64,000 nucleotides of DNA from Anniella stebbinsi (lineage: Eukaryota > Chordata > Lepidosauria > Squamata > Anniellidae). Made by a program: the position numbers and the translations under genes. The stretch is taken from NCBI GenBank assembly GCA_029215795.1, contig JARDYH010000001.1:400619154-400683153 (forward strand), written 5' to 3'. The notes beneath the pieces are model-generated. The model saw only the letters and a program-made list of their open reading frames with translations. It was not told the DNA's origin and ran no database searches. Below are positions 11,392-23,049 of this stretch, piece by piece (position 1 is the stretch's first letter; each line of letters starts with the position of its first letter).

Positions 11392-11486
11392 AAGTCTGCA
11401 ATCCTACACTCACAAAGGAGTAAACCTCATGAAAATCAGTAGTATTTACTTCTAAGTAGACATGAATGGGATTGCACTATAATTTA
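11392..11486. repeat. Short interspersed squamate repeat (AAGTCCCATTGA family)
   Basis: Begins TGCAATCCTACACTCAC, contains TTTACTTCTAAGTAGACATG and ends GGGATTGCACT. Start and end are near-inverse. Confidence 0.7.
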
Positions 11487-12889
11487 CCTTAATTCAGACC
11501 AACATAAATGTCCTGTAACTAGGACATTTGGAGCAAGACACTGAGTAACAATGGAGCCATTAAATCCAGTCTGCTAGAAGGCTTTTTTCAAATATTTAAA
11601 GAGCAATGTAGGGTAATCTAAGATAACAAATATTTAATCATTTGAAAAATTCAGACTAAGAAGCTGAGATGAGGAGGTACCTGGAACATATAATTTTTAT
11701 TCATCTTCATGCTCCGGTAAGGCCTGATTCTCACTAGTGTATCGGATGTAAGATTAAGGATATTGTATCTTCATGTTTCAACCTGATGGTATGAAATAAA
11801 CTTTTAAACTATGGCGTAGAAGTCAAAATGTTCTTGGGGAAAAAAGGTCCTTTTTGCAATTCAGTTTCCCCAGATTTCCTCCCCTCTTCAGGCATGTGTA
11901 TATAAATCTGCCGACTTGAGGCTAATACTTCATGCATCTGATTAAATGGACAGTGTCCATGACAGCTTTTGCTATAACAAATTTGTTAGTCATTGAAACT
12001 GACATGTTTTTGCTGAAACAGACTAACATGGCTGTGCCTGTGGAAATTTTCTTAGATGCTACTTGTTGATATGTTTTCTTTACTTTTTTGTGAGGTGGGG
12101 GCATAATATTAGATTTGATGTGGCTTGGCTTATGTCTACAATAATGATTGTTAAGAGCTCTCTCCAGGAGTAAGCACAACAGTGTCCACTAGAAATGACG
12201 ACTGTATTTTATCGGCATGAGCTGTGGTTGCCTGATAATGCCTCAGCTCTCTGCCTGATGCTGATCTGGTACTTGGAGTATTGTTCTGGGAAGTGGAATA
12301 AAAACAGGCTAATGTGTATGTCTTTCTCACTCACACACCACATTTGTGTGCAGATACACACACACACACACATATTTTCTGGTCTTTTTTTTAAATTTTA
12401 AAATTAAAAATGTCTTTGTCACATGCCCAGTTCCTATTTCACTATCCAAAGCTTTGCTATTGCTTTCCTTAAAAAAAAATTTAAAATTAAAGCATGAAAG
12501 AGTTTTTGAGTTTTTAAAGGTTGTTTTAGTCATTCATTTCTCTACACTAACTCCTAGATCAAGTGGGATCTTGAGGACACCAATAAGATATTGAGTCAGT
12601 GCATCCTGTGCACTGTTAAGTTCTGTATCAGATAGAATATATGCAGTAGGATGTGTAACAAAACGTTGTTGTGTGACCTGCTCCTGTTTATGATTCTAGT
12701 CAGTCAGCCTTGCCTCTTCCACATTACTCCACTCTTGCCTCCCACCAGCATACAATACTCTATGGCTACTAAGCATGCTTGGTCCTCATTAGGCAGGTTT
12801 TTGAGGTCCCACCTTAAGTTTCCCCCCATTAATATATTTTGTACTTATGCAAACCTTGGGGTTCCCCAAACTTGCTTATGACCTTGTTC

Positions 12890-13058
12890 AGTCAATACAC
12901 TAAGCCATGGCGGTTAAGCGTTTTGAGCTAAACATTATGGCTTAGCGTGTTGTGTGAACCGTTCCTAACCATGGTGGCTACATAACTATGGTTTAAACAT
13001 TTGTTGCAAAAGAGTTAGCAGCCTAACCATGGTTTAATGTGTTATCTAAACCCTAGAA
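12890..13058. mobile_element. MITE-like element (CTAAGCCATGG family), first copy
   Basis: Repeated motifs CTAAGCCATGG, GAGCTAAACATTATGGCTTA, CCTAACCATGG and GGTTTAAACATT. The same sequence in opposite orientation occurs at 29720-29925. No coding capacity; a non-autonomous DNA transposon is the likeliest identity. Confidence 0.65.
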
Positions 13059-13331
13059 CTTCCTTTACATAAGCAAGGGCACTTGTAGCCAGTCTGAATG
13101 CTGGAAATAGAGGGAATTATTATTTCTAGAAGAAATTCAATGTAGATTGTGCTAGAGCATTAGTGTCCACCATTGTTAGCTATCCCATTACAGAAAGAAA
13201 CTGAAATTTTTGTTGGTTCAGTTCCCCTCTGTGCTCCATTATCCATGAACTGTACTACTGTGTAATTCCCTTATAGATTAATTTCAGATTATCCAAGAGG
13301 ATTAGATGTCCCATAGCCATATTAAGTAATT

Positions 13332-13428
13332 AATAATGCAATCCATGCATGCTTATGTGGAAGTATGTACCATCAAGTCCAACAAGGCTTACTCTGAAGT
13401 AAGTGTACATTGAATTGCAGCCTATATT
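13332..13428. repeat. Short interspersed squamate repeat (AAGTCCCATTGA family)
   Basis: Contains ATGCAATCCATGCATGC, GGCTTACTCTGAAGTAAGTG and ends GAATTGCAGCC. Confidence 0.55.
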
Positions 13429-13557
13429 GGACAATTATTTGCCCAGAGTTTGTTGCTAGATAAATTCCACCAGGAATGGATTAGCTAACATGAAACTAGA
13501 GAGAGGAGAATTGGAGGATTTGAACTTTCTCATTTATGTGAAAATTGCTAATTGATG

Positions 13558-13656
13558 CCTAACAGCGCAAACCTATGAATGTCTATTCAGAAGTAATCTT
13601 AAGGAATTCAGTGGACTTACTCCCAGATAGGTGTGTGTATGATTGTAGCCTAAATC
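13558..13656. repeat. Short interspersed squamate repeat (AAGTCCCATTGA family)
   Basis: Contains CAGTGGACTTACTCCCAGAT and ends GATTGTAGCC. A further partial copy follows at 13680-13730 (GTAATCCTACACCCATTTAC). Confidence 0.6.
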
Positions 13657-13743
13657 CCTTGTCTAATAGGAAATCTTTAGGGTGTAATCCTACACCCATT
13701 TACCTGGGAATACGGCCCTTTGAACTTTGTAGAATTTACATTT

Positions 13744-13745
<2 letters not shown>

Positions 13746-13790
<45 letters not shown>

Positions 13791-13826
13791 TTGAGAGAAA
13801 TATATATATATATATATATATATATA
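13746..13826. repeat. Compound microsatellite (TC)n-(AC)n ... (TA)n
   Basis: About 11 TC units, 12 AC units, a short TTGAGAGAAA spacer and 13 TA units. Confidence 0.95.
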
Positions 13827-13829
13827 ATG

Positions 13830-16800
13830 ATTGTGCTGTTGAGAGTGTTTGGAATTAAGTGGATTGTGCTCTACACTTCTAAAACCTATGTGAGTGTTCT
13901 TTACATAAGGTCTATCAATTTATACAACTATAGTTTCATGTATTTATTGCAGTACAGGATTACTTTTCCAGGAGATTTACATATGCTAAACTGCTTTTGT
14001 AAGTAGCTGATAATATATGCAGATTGTGTTCCTTGAATTTTCTTTAATTATTATACAAAGTGTCACAAGGAAGCCAAATGTTTCATTCTTTTGTTGAATG
14101 AATGGTAACTTTTTAATGCCTGGCTTTTTCAGGATAGTTATCGAATGATATTATTTGAACAGCCCCCCTTTTAATATCTCACCCTCTACCCTTACACGTG
14201 TATTTTATATCTGAAAACAAGAGAACAAAGTATTTCTTGATGATTATTATATTGTCGTTCTTATTGATGAAATTATTTGGTGATGAAATAACTGTAATGG
14301 TAGCACTAATACTCTTCCCTGCCGCATAGCTGCACAAAATGCTGACAAAAACATGCAATGGGAAATGGTTTTATATACTTTCTCTGCATTTTTAATACAG
14401 TTTTCCATTTTTAACATATTTTCATTTTCCCCCTTGGCTTGTATCCTTTTCTGCTGAACAAGTACTGCACTCTGAGCTCTTTCAATTTATTTCTGACGTT
14501 CAATTCTTCTGATACCAACAGCTTTTTAGAACAGAAGGATGAAAATAAATAATAACTAAAGGTCCAGTTACACCAGATTACATTTGTATCAGAGCAATAA
14601 GAACTACAGAGTAAGAATTAAAATCCTCAGATAACAGAATAGTTTCAGATAGTTGGTTACAACTTTTCAACAACGTGGCTTGCCTAAATTTCCTGGAAAG
14701 AGTGTTCCGCCATAGAAAAAAAGTCACCTGTATATTTATACACAGAAGGAATTTGGAGCTGGGACTCTCAACAGATTTTAGGGAGGATCTCTAGGAAATG
14801 CTTTCCATCAGATATGCCTTTTTATCATGTAACAATGCAGACATCCTCCCAATACCACCACCACCACCAGTTCCACTTGAATGGTTGAATTATAGCATAA
14901 CAAACCTGTGTTACACTCTGTCATGTACGAACTTGGGTACCATGTGGCAAGAAAAGATTTTCCAGTCTCAGTACTGCCTGGACTGTAAAATGGGAACAAT
15001 AATAAACCATCCTAAAAGATTCTGTAGATGAATGGCATAAAAGCTGTAAAGCAAATCCTTTTGGGAGATGATATATTAATAGCTATGGCAGCACATCACA
15101 AAATATGACATGCTGAAGTTGTAGATGGCTAAGCCAGTGCAAATGGTGCTTGGGTCACATAGTGCAGTATATGTATTCTAAAATACTTTGAATCAAGGGT
15201 CATCTAAACGATGCCTAATGCATGAATTTTCTAAATTTTCATCTCACTCAAAGCTCCATTTTAATAAGCATGTTGTTCTACAGTTTTGCCTTAAGCAAAA
15301 TGAATTAATGCTTTAAAATGGAAAATGGGGAGTTTTAAAATCCATTCTCCAGAGCAGCTGGCAGAATAGACTACATTTTTTCTTTTTAAGGGATAATTGT
15401 CTGTCTTTGGTTTTTCCTTTGCACAGTGTGATATTCAAGCAGCAAAAGTGGTAAAGCCTGGATAGTTCCTGTATATTTTCCCAAGGATGATGATTGGAGT
15501 TTTATCATTTAATTTTTCAGAAGTGAGAGGGAGGCTGGATTTTCCCTTCTTAGAGAAAAAAAAAAGACATTTGGATACAAACTTAAAATAGATGCCATAC
15601 ATTGAGACTTCATGCCTTTTAAAACTTTGAGGCAGTATAGTACTGTATTTGTGCTTCAGAAAATCATTGTGCTGTCTCAGCACTACTATAAAAACCTGAT
15701 GAAGAAAGCTGAGTTCTTTTTCCTACATCACAATTTGTATTGTTGGATCAAGCAGAGGTATGCTGAGCAGTTAGTTCATGGATTCTGAACATTGTTTTTG
15801 AGAGAACTTCAGTTATAAAAATTGTGACATGGGGAGTTTTAGAAAGAAGGGATATTGCAGAGGAGCTAACCAAATTCTTTTGACTTTCGGCTTGCAGAAG
15901 AGGATAAGAGACAGATGCACTTGAAATGTTCTCTTCAGGTGCCCGTTCTGTAAGGTCCAGTTTACAAAATGAGCGGAGTTGTATCATAAACCTTCTGGAC
16001 TATATGAATGCTTCCCTTACAGAAGGTAATCACTTTTCCAGAATCAAATATACAGCATTTGCTGCAACGTTTGCTATTTCGGCAAGGAACTAACATGGAG
16101 ATAAAAGTCAGAAGACAGCTTGTGAGTAGTAGGGCATGCCATGGCTACCATGCGAGAACATATGCCAAGTACCTCTAGCATGACTGTCAGACATTTTTGT
16201 TGCTACAGTCTTCAGTTAATAATGCTGTAATCTTGGGCTTTGCATGTAATACTCAGGGAAGTATCTCTTACAAAAAATCTTTTACTTTGAAGTCTCTGAG
16301 AACAACGCAGGAGATTTCCATGATAAACTGTGTTATACATTTGTCACTTTCTGGCTGGGACACCAGAACGGAAGGATGGATTTTTTATCTTTCTCCTTGT
16401 GGGTTGTAATTAATATTTAAAGCTGTTTGTTTCTTAGAAAAATATGCTTTACTTGGATCCTAGGCTGCAATGCTTTACACATTTACCTGGATATACCCCA
16501 TTGTTTCTTAGCTAGTAATAACTGGCATGCCCACAAACTTTCGTTGTCAAAGAGTGGCTGTGGAAAACCTGAAAAATCACCAGGTTTTATATGTTTCAAA
16601 GCATATAAAATGTATAAATAAGAGAAGGTAGAAAATAGTATTTTGAAAAACAAAAACCTTGGATGTTTTGATTTCATTGTGGAAAATTATAACTTGGATA
16701 TAAATATTTTTCTATTTAACTATTAAGGACCTATGTTTTGTATGTAGTTAAAACTATTTTAAAGCAAAAAGGCTCTTCCCTGTTTATGCTTTTATGATCC

Positions 16801-16880
16801 ATTGACATAAGTAGCATTTGCCCTTGAATTTGTGTGTAAGGGCATGGACCAAGGCTATTTTTGCAGACCAAGCTTGATAT
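13830..16880. other. Intronic stretch with no recognised feature
   Basis: AT-rich unique-looking DNA. Short open frames (up to about 82 codons) show no family resemblance. Possible conserved non-coding elements could only be judged by alignment. Confidence 0.4.
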
Positions 16881-17239
16881 AATCCTCATTGCTGATGTTT
16901 CAAGTACAATACATATGTTGTAGCAGAGGTGTTATGCAGCTCATAAGGAGACTAAAGAAAAGCTCTTGTGACACTACAGTGTTGCAGGTGCATGGCACTG
17001 GGAGTAATTACTGTTACTACAGTTTCAGACAGACATTTAATTTTAGGCTTGAATCACACAGATATATGAATTCATTTGTGAGAACTGCAACTATCACATG
17101 AGAGCTTGTTTGAGAAGATTTCAGTATTCATAAACAGACCCTCAATGGAAGCTTCTTGGGAATAATCACCTCAATTGATTATGTGTATTGGTGGTATATA
17201 GTGGCATCTCTTTGAGGCCAGGGCAGGCATAAACACTCT

Positions 17240-17289
<50 letters not shown>
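17240..17289. repeat. Compound microsatellite (TG)n-(AG)n
   Basis: About 12 TG units followed by about 13 AG units. Confidence 0.95.
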
Positions 17290-17460
17290 TGTCAACAAGA
17301 AATATAAGGTGAAGACCCAAAACATTGAAATTTCTTCACTAAATCAGATGTATGAAACTTGCCTTTTTAAAGTTAAATTTTAACTCTTCAAAACTAAGTT
17401 TACTACTGTGTAAGCCTTAATATAACTAGGTAGTCTAGTATTTTAAAATCTTTACATCAG

Positions 17461-17592
17461 ACATCTCCAACCTGGTATCCAAAACATCTGGAGAGCAACT
17501 TCCATCAGCTCTGACATTGCCCATGCTGGCTGGGTCTGATGGGAGTTGAAGGCCAAAACATCTGAAAAGCACCAGGCTGGGGAAGACTGCTG
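17461..17592. mobile_element. Palindromic MITE-like repeat
   Basis: TCCAACCTGG...AAAACATCTGGAGAG at the left and AAAACATCTGAAAAGCACCA...GGGGAAGAC at the right are imperfect inverse copies. Same family as 5050-5178 and 53772-53908. Confidence 0.75.
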
Positions 17593-18307
17593 TATGTGAT
17601 ACCATGTTATGTTGAAATTACACATTGAAATTTTTCTGTAAACATGGATGTTAGCGAACCACTCACTTCTGGGTGCATCTACTATGCCTGAAAATACATT
17701 TGAAATGCTTTTATGATTAAAAGGTCTATTGTCCTTAATAGCAGTACACAGTAGGTTTTGTTTGCTTTTGTTCTTGAAGCTTGAAGTTCTTGAGATTCGT
17801 GTTTTTAAATTGCTCATCATAATTTTGGATTTTGAGTGTCTGTTGATAAGATAAAACAGTGGTTTCTTTTTATTTGGTGCTGTGAAGTACAGAGGCAGTG
17901 ATATTGTGCATCTGGATTTAACAGCTTTCCTTTCCGCTCTCAGTCTTTGCTTAGCTAAATTAGGTCACTGAATATATAACATTTAAATGAAAATAGAAGC
18001 TTTATGGTTGGGCAGAAGAAGCAGTGGTCCCTCAAATGTAGTTACAGATACTTTAGGAAAAAAGGATTAGAGTTTGATCCATCTTTCTCCCCCGCCATCT
18101 TCCCCTAATCCATATGTAGGCAGCCTGCAGACTGCATGTAGCCATTGGAGTCATTCAATGCATCTTGCACTGGGTGCCAAAGCCACCCCCACTGCAGATT
18201 CTACACTCCCCATGGTGAATTTTATTGTCTTCCTGTCACTTGTCCTTCCCTGCTAGGTTGGGAGAAAGAGAAACTTCTTTTCCCCACTCAACATGGAAGG
18301 AAAGCTG

Positions 18308-18518
18308 GTTACTAGTCATGATGGCTATATGCTACCTCCAGTATCTGAGGCAGTAAGCCAATATTCACCAGATGCTGGGGAACATTGGTGGCAGGGTGCT
18401 GTTGTATCTGTGTCCTGCTTGTGGGTTCTTGGTCAGCGGCTGGTTAACCACTGTGTAAACAATGCTGAGCTAGATGGACCCTTGGTCTGATTCAGCATGG
18501 CTCTTCTTATGTTCTTAA
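18308..18518 (+). repeat. CR1/L3-like LINE 3'-end fragment
   Basis: GTCATGATGGCTATATGCTA ... CAGATGCTGGGGAACATTGG ... GATGGACCCTTGGTCTGATT ... CTTCTTATGTTCTTA. This is one of the best preserved copies of the family. Confidence 0.8.
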
Positions 18519-19331
18519 TGGAAGGTAACTGTGTGAATTGAGGGATGTGGATGAAAGTAAAGTATGGGAGTGGAGGTGGATAGATGGGTGTGAATGTATG
18601 TGTGCTTAGATAGTTCACACAGGTCTAAGTTACATCTCATTTATACTATTGTAATGTGCACTGTGTAGGGCTGCTTTTGAAAAGTGCTTGGAAATGTCTG
18701 CAGAGTGTTGTGGCCAGACTGTTGACCAGGGCCAGTTACAGGGAGCACCTGACTCACGTGTAACAACAGGGAGAGGCGGTGTATACAGCTGTGCAGCTCT
18801 ACCTCCTTAAGTTTATGGTGTTTGGGTGTGTATTTGTGTTTTCTTAACATTTCTCAGAGTGATGAGTAGCTGGTTCACATAATTATTCTGTACATGTGAA
18901 CAATGGCAATTCTTAGGCATGCGCATTACATGTATGGAAAATGTATTTTGTGAATTGATGCAATAGCTTTTGAATGTCAAAAGGCAGTGCGGGAGCTAGC
19001 ATACCTCTAGATGTGGTTTGATTAACCAATGACTAATTTCCACCTCTTCATAGCATTATAAGATGAAATACCTATTTTTAAAAAAGAAATGGGTGCTAAG
19101 AGCTCCTTAATGCTATAAATACATTGTAATGTTTGGTGCACTGTGTGTGTGTGTGAAAGTTGGTTAATTCCTATCCTTATTCAGTCTCATACAAGTCAGT
19201 AGTGTGGTGAAATTGACTAGCCTAGATAGTAATCAGCTTCTATGGGAAACATTAAAAAGACAAGTAAAGTGTTCTAAAAGCAAATGATATTTAAAAACGA
19301 CTTGTCTGATTCATAATATATTTGAACCTAT

Positions 19332-19455
19332 GAATGTAAGAAGAGCCCTGCTGGATCAGACCAAATTCCTATCACCAGTACAGCATCCTGTTTCCACAGT
19401 GGCCAGCCAGATGTTCTGCAGCACCAGTGCAAGATAGCCTGCCACCTGAGGTTAT
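19332..19455 (-). repeat. CR1/L3-like LINE 3'-end fragment, reversed
   Basis: Plus strand reads GTAAGAAGAGCCCTGCTGGA, TCAGACCAAATTCC and CACAGTGGCCAGCCAGATG, the reverse complement of the 18308-18518 family. Confidence 0.8.
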
Positions 19456-19871
19456 TTAAAACTACCATAATAGAAACTCAAATTAAACTTATAGTACAGA
19501 TTAGAAAAGGTATGAACAATCAACGAGGATGCCACTGTGGTTAACATGCTTAGAAAGCCAGGAAACTGCAAAAGGCAAGAAGGTGTGTTTTAAAAAATGG
19601 TATCTCTTGCCTAAATGGCGAAAATATGAAAGAGCACAAATTCTGGTGAAAGAAATAAAAGTTGACAATAAGGCATGTTTTAAAAAAGGGGGGTTAGAAA
19701 CATATTGCTAGAAGCATTAAAGAAACAATAAAAATGGAGGGGTTTGGAGACAGGAGCGATATTTTTCCTTTTATGATTGCATTGTCCTTTCCAGGCTTTT
19801 TACCACTCTTCCCTCCCTCCCCCCCATTTCCCGACAAAACTTTTTCGGGTAAGTTTGTTGCTGTGGCTCAT

Positions 19872-20205
19872 ATTAATGTAGGCTGACCAGATAAAATCCA
19901 GGTCAGGGCTCCTGTAACTTTAACAGTTGTAGAGAAAAGGGAATTTCAGCCAGTGTCATTTGTATGCAATTAGTTCCTGATGATATTCCCTCTTCATCAC
20001 AACAGTTAAAGTTGCAGGCACTATACTAGAGTGACCATATACAAAAGAAGGCAGGGCCCCTGCAACTTTAACAGTTGTGATGAAGAGGGAATATCACCAG
20101 GAACTAATTGCATACAAATAACACTGGCTGAAATTCCCTTTTCTCTACAACTGTTAAAGTTACAGGAGCCCTGACCTGGATTTTATCTGGTCACCCTATA
20201 TTAAT
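19872..20205. mobile_element. Inverted-repeat element (GGTGACCAG termini)
   Basis: Arms of about 150 bp are near-perfect inverse copies about a centre near 20038. Left reads GACCAGATAAAATCCAGGTC ... CTTTAACAGTTGTAGAG; right reads CTCTACAACTGTTAAAG ... GACCTGGATTTTATCTGGTC. Both ends abut TTAA (inside ATTAAT). Within each arm the AACAGTTG motif is itself inverted, giving a palindrome of palindromes. I recognise the motif set as a common squamate MITE, here in a dimeric inverted form. Confidence 0.8.
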
Positions 20206-20329
20206 GGGGATGGGAACAGATAAAAACCTCTTGCTATTAGATCATCAGAAAAGATTTTGCTTTTTGTGCCTATGCTTTCATATGTTTGACTGATGAACAT
20301 TATAGGTCGAGGAACTTTTCTGTGATTGC

Positions 20330-20575
20330 CCCTCTATTACTTAGATCTCCCTACCTAGGGAATCCCACCTTGTGAGTTAATTCTTGATTTTAGAAGCGTG
20401 CCAATCACCTTGCTTAAGAAGAGGGCTTTGGGTTTGCTGAAGGGAGAGTGCAACAATTTTATACATTTCTGCTGCTTGCTTTATTCTTAAGTTAATATTG
20501 TGGTTTTATTGTACTATATTTTATTTTACTGTATGTTGGCTGGAAAGATAAAATACACATTTCATAAATAAATAC
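20330..20575 (+). repeat. LINE 3'UTR remnant
   Basis: CTCCCTACCTAGGGAATCCC then a T-rich stretch and AAGATAAAATACACATTTCATAAATAAATAC. The general layout resembles L2-type 3' ends but the terminal box is eroded. Confidence 0.4.
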
Positions 20576-21439
20576 ATTAATGGAACCTTAGGAGGAGTTG
20601 CAGGTCCAAGTAGGAGCATTTCTACTTTGTAACAACAAAAAAACTAAATTTAAAACCATTAGAACAGAAATACAAATGGCAGAAAGAATGTAACAATATG
20701 GAGTTCAGCTCAGTATCTAGCCAAAACATTGGACCAAATAGCAAGGTTATTGGGATTAGCTCTAAATGCTGTATTTCATACCAATAACCTGGTTCCTTTA
20801 TGTCTGTCCCCTAAAAGGATATAAAAATAGAATTGACTGTGTTGTTACTGTGCTGGGAAACATAACTGATTCTGTACTTATTTTAAGACTGCATAAAAAG
20901 TAAGTGCATCGCTTAAATGCTTCTCTTACAGGAAATGGATCCAGCTTCTTCAGCATGTGGTCTACATGTTCTCATGCAGATCTCAGATGTGGCATTCAGT
21001 GCAACTTTTTCTGTAAGAGAACTCATTTATTTTAAATTATCCTATGTATACAATGACAGGTGTACAACAAATGTAACTGTGGCATTTTAAACTTGCTAAT
21101 TTGTGAATAACGGAAGCAAACAAAAGATGTATTTGCAATTTGTCAATAATATGTATACAACTATTTTCGAGCACTTACTGAAATTGGAGTGACATGTACA
21201 GTTTACTTTATTATTCTGCCTACAAGTAATATTGGCAGCCAGACTCCTTTGGGGGAAAAAATACCATGTCGCCCATTGGATGTGTTTGTATTTTTTACCT
21301 TATATTATTGGCTCTGCATATTCAGTGTTGCTTAACTACTGTCCCTATTCCTGTGTTATTGTTACTGCGTCAATGCTGTCCCTGGGCTGGAATCAGTTTA
21401 AGATGCTTTGTACCTTAAAATGAGATCTCTCAAATCATA

Positions 21440-21556
21440 TGCTAAATTGTCAATATCGTAAGTTATACTATCAACTTCAGTTATACTGTCAACTTCAGTT
21501 ACACTGTTATAAGTTATACTGTCAGTTATACTGTCAATTTCAGTTATACTGAAGTA
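21440..21556. repeat. Short tandem array, unit about 18 bp (GTTATACTGTCAACTTCA)
   Basis: Five to six variants of GTTATACTGTCAACTTCA occur in a row, some shortened by deletion of half the unit. Minus-strand reading gives a periodic SITEVD-like peptide, which I regard as meaningless. Confidence 0.8.
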
Positions 21557-22867
21557 AATGTGTGTGTATGTGAGTCCCATTATTGGGAAAAAGGTGGGAT
21601 ATAAATAAATATAATAATAAAATATAATAATATTTGTGTATATGAATACACACAAACCTCATTTGTAACACAACAGAAGCAAGTACCCATTCACAGTTCA
21701 GAAAGGATATCTCGCCTCACCTCCAAGTATCTTGGTCCAAAAACAGAAGTCCATGTACACTAGTTAGAAATAGAAGCTAAGTTTTGTCTTTGATTTCTTT
21801 TTTTCAATACTGATGAGCCCTTTTAACACTTACAATTGTTGGGACAATGGAACGTGTGGGTAGTACTGTATACATTTGTGGACTTTTTTCCTTTCTGAAG
21901 TCATTATTTCTATATCTTGTAATTAGGCTTGATGTACTCTATGGTGTTTAAATTACAGTTTTTTTCTGTCCCGTGGTTGAGGTAGAGGTTTCAAGTCTAC
22001 TTGGCACCAGAATGGACAAAAATCAATTTAAGTGAGTCTCTGTTTACTGCCTGCCTTCTAGAATTGGATTAAAGCTAGATTTTGGAAGTGGTGGCTTAGG
22101 AGGAATCTACTACTTCTCCCCTGGCAGCTATTCTGGCCTCCTTAAAGACACCCACCTCACACTATAAAAGAGTAGTATCAAGGTCCAGGATAGAGAAATG
22201 GGGGACTAAAATCCAGGAGATGCTTGATAAAGATGCAGCATTTGTACCAGATGTTCTCTGACTTGAAGCTATGGTCTTCTTTTGAGAAGCAGTGTATAAT
22301 GAAACCAGGATGAATTGTGTTGTTTTGCACACCCTTGTGCTCTGTTGGGTTCTTGTGAATTGTACACTCCTCATTGAACTTAAAAATCTGGCAATTTAGA
22401 AGATGGTATTTCATTGATATTTCTCTTCCCCCACCCTCCCTGCCTTGTGTCTGTATTGAACCGGAATTTACACTGTGCAGTTGAACACCATAATTATCCA
22501 GCGCAGGACAGATTCTAGAGAATGGCTCCTAAATGTTCCTTTGTATACATTGATTTTCTTTTGACTAAGCGCTTGGTGTTCACTTCTGGTTGTTTTTTTC
22601 CCTTATTCCTGTAAGTATGTGCTTTTTGATTGATTGTCTAAGGCTGCTTTTTTCCCCATGTACTAAAGCAAATTACTATTGATGCAATATTCCAGAAACG
22701 GCTGTGCTGCAGGAGAGAAAGTAATTGTACAAATGGCTCCATAGTTTGTTTTTAGGGTTCAGTTTGCTCTGGGAGTGTTTTATTTTATTTTCAAAATTTA
22801 GATGCAGCTTTCTGTTCCGACATCTGACTGTACCGGCAATTTCAATCCTTTCTCTATACCATAAAGT

Positions 22868-23020
22868 CCATAGCTCATTGTTTGAGGACATGCTTCACAT
22901 GCAGAAAGTCCAGGTTCAATCCCCAGCATCTCCAGGTAGAGTTAGGAAAGGCCTGTGTTTGAAACCATGGAGAACCTTTGCCAGTCAAAGTAGACTATAA
23001 TGAGGCAGACAGACCTAGTG
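22868..23020 (+). repeat. tRNA-derived SINE (squamate type)
   Basis: A-box-like TAGCTCATTGTTTGAGGACA, CATGCAGAAAGTCCAGG and B-box GGTTCAATCC (22913-22922), then CAGCATCTCCAGGTAG and CCAGTCAAAGTAGAC. These are the order and motifs of the abundant lizard/snake SINE derived from a tRNA. The anticodon arm is not preserved, so this is not a functional tRNA. Confidence 0.8.
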
Positions 23021-23049
23021 AAAAATACGCAGGACATAGGACAGAGAGG

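Noticed and set aside
22868..22945. Possible tRNA gene
   Set aside because: A- and B-box-like motifs are present, but no cloverleaf or anticodon arm is preserved and the sequence continues with a SINE-specific body.
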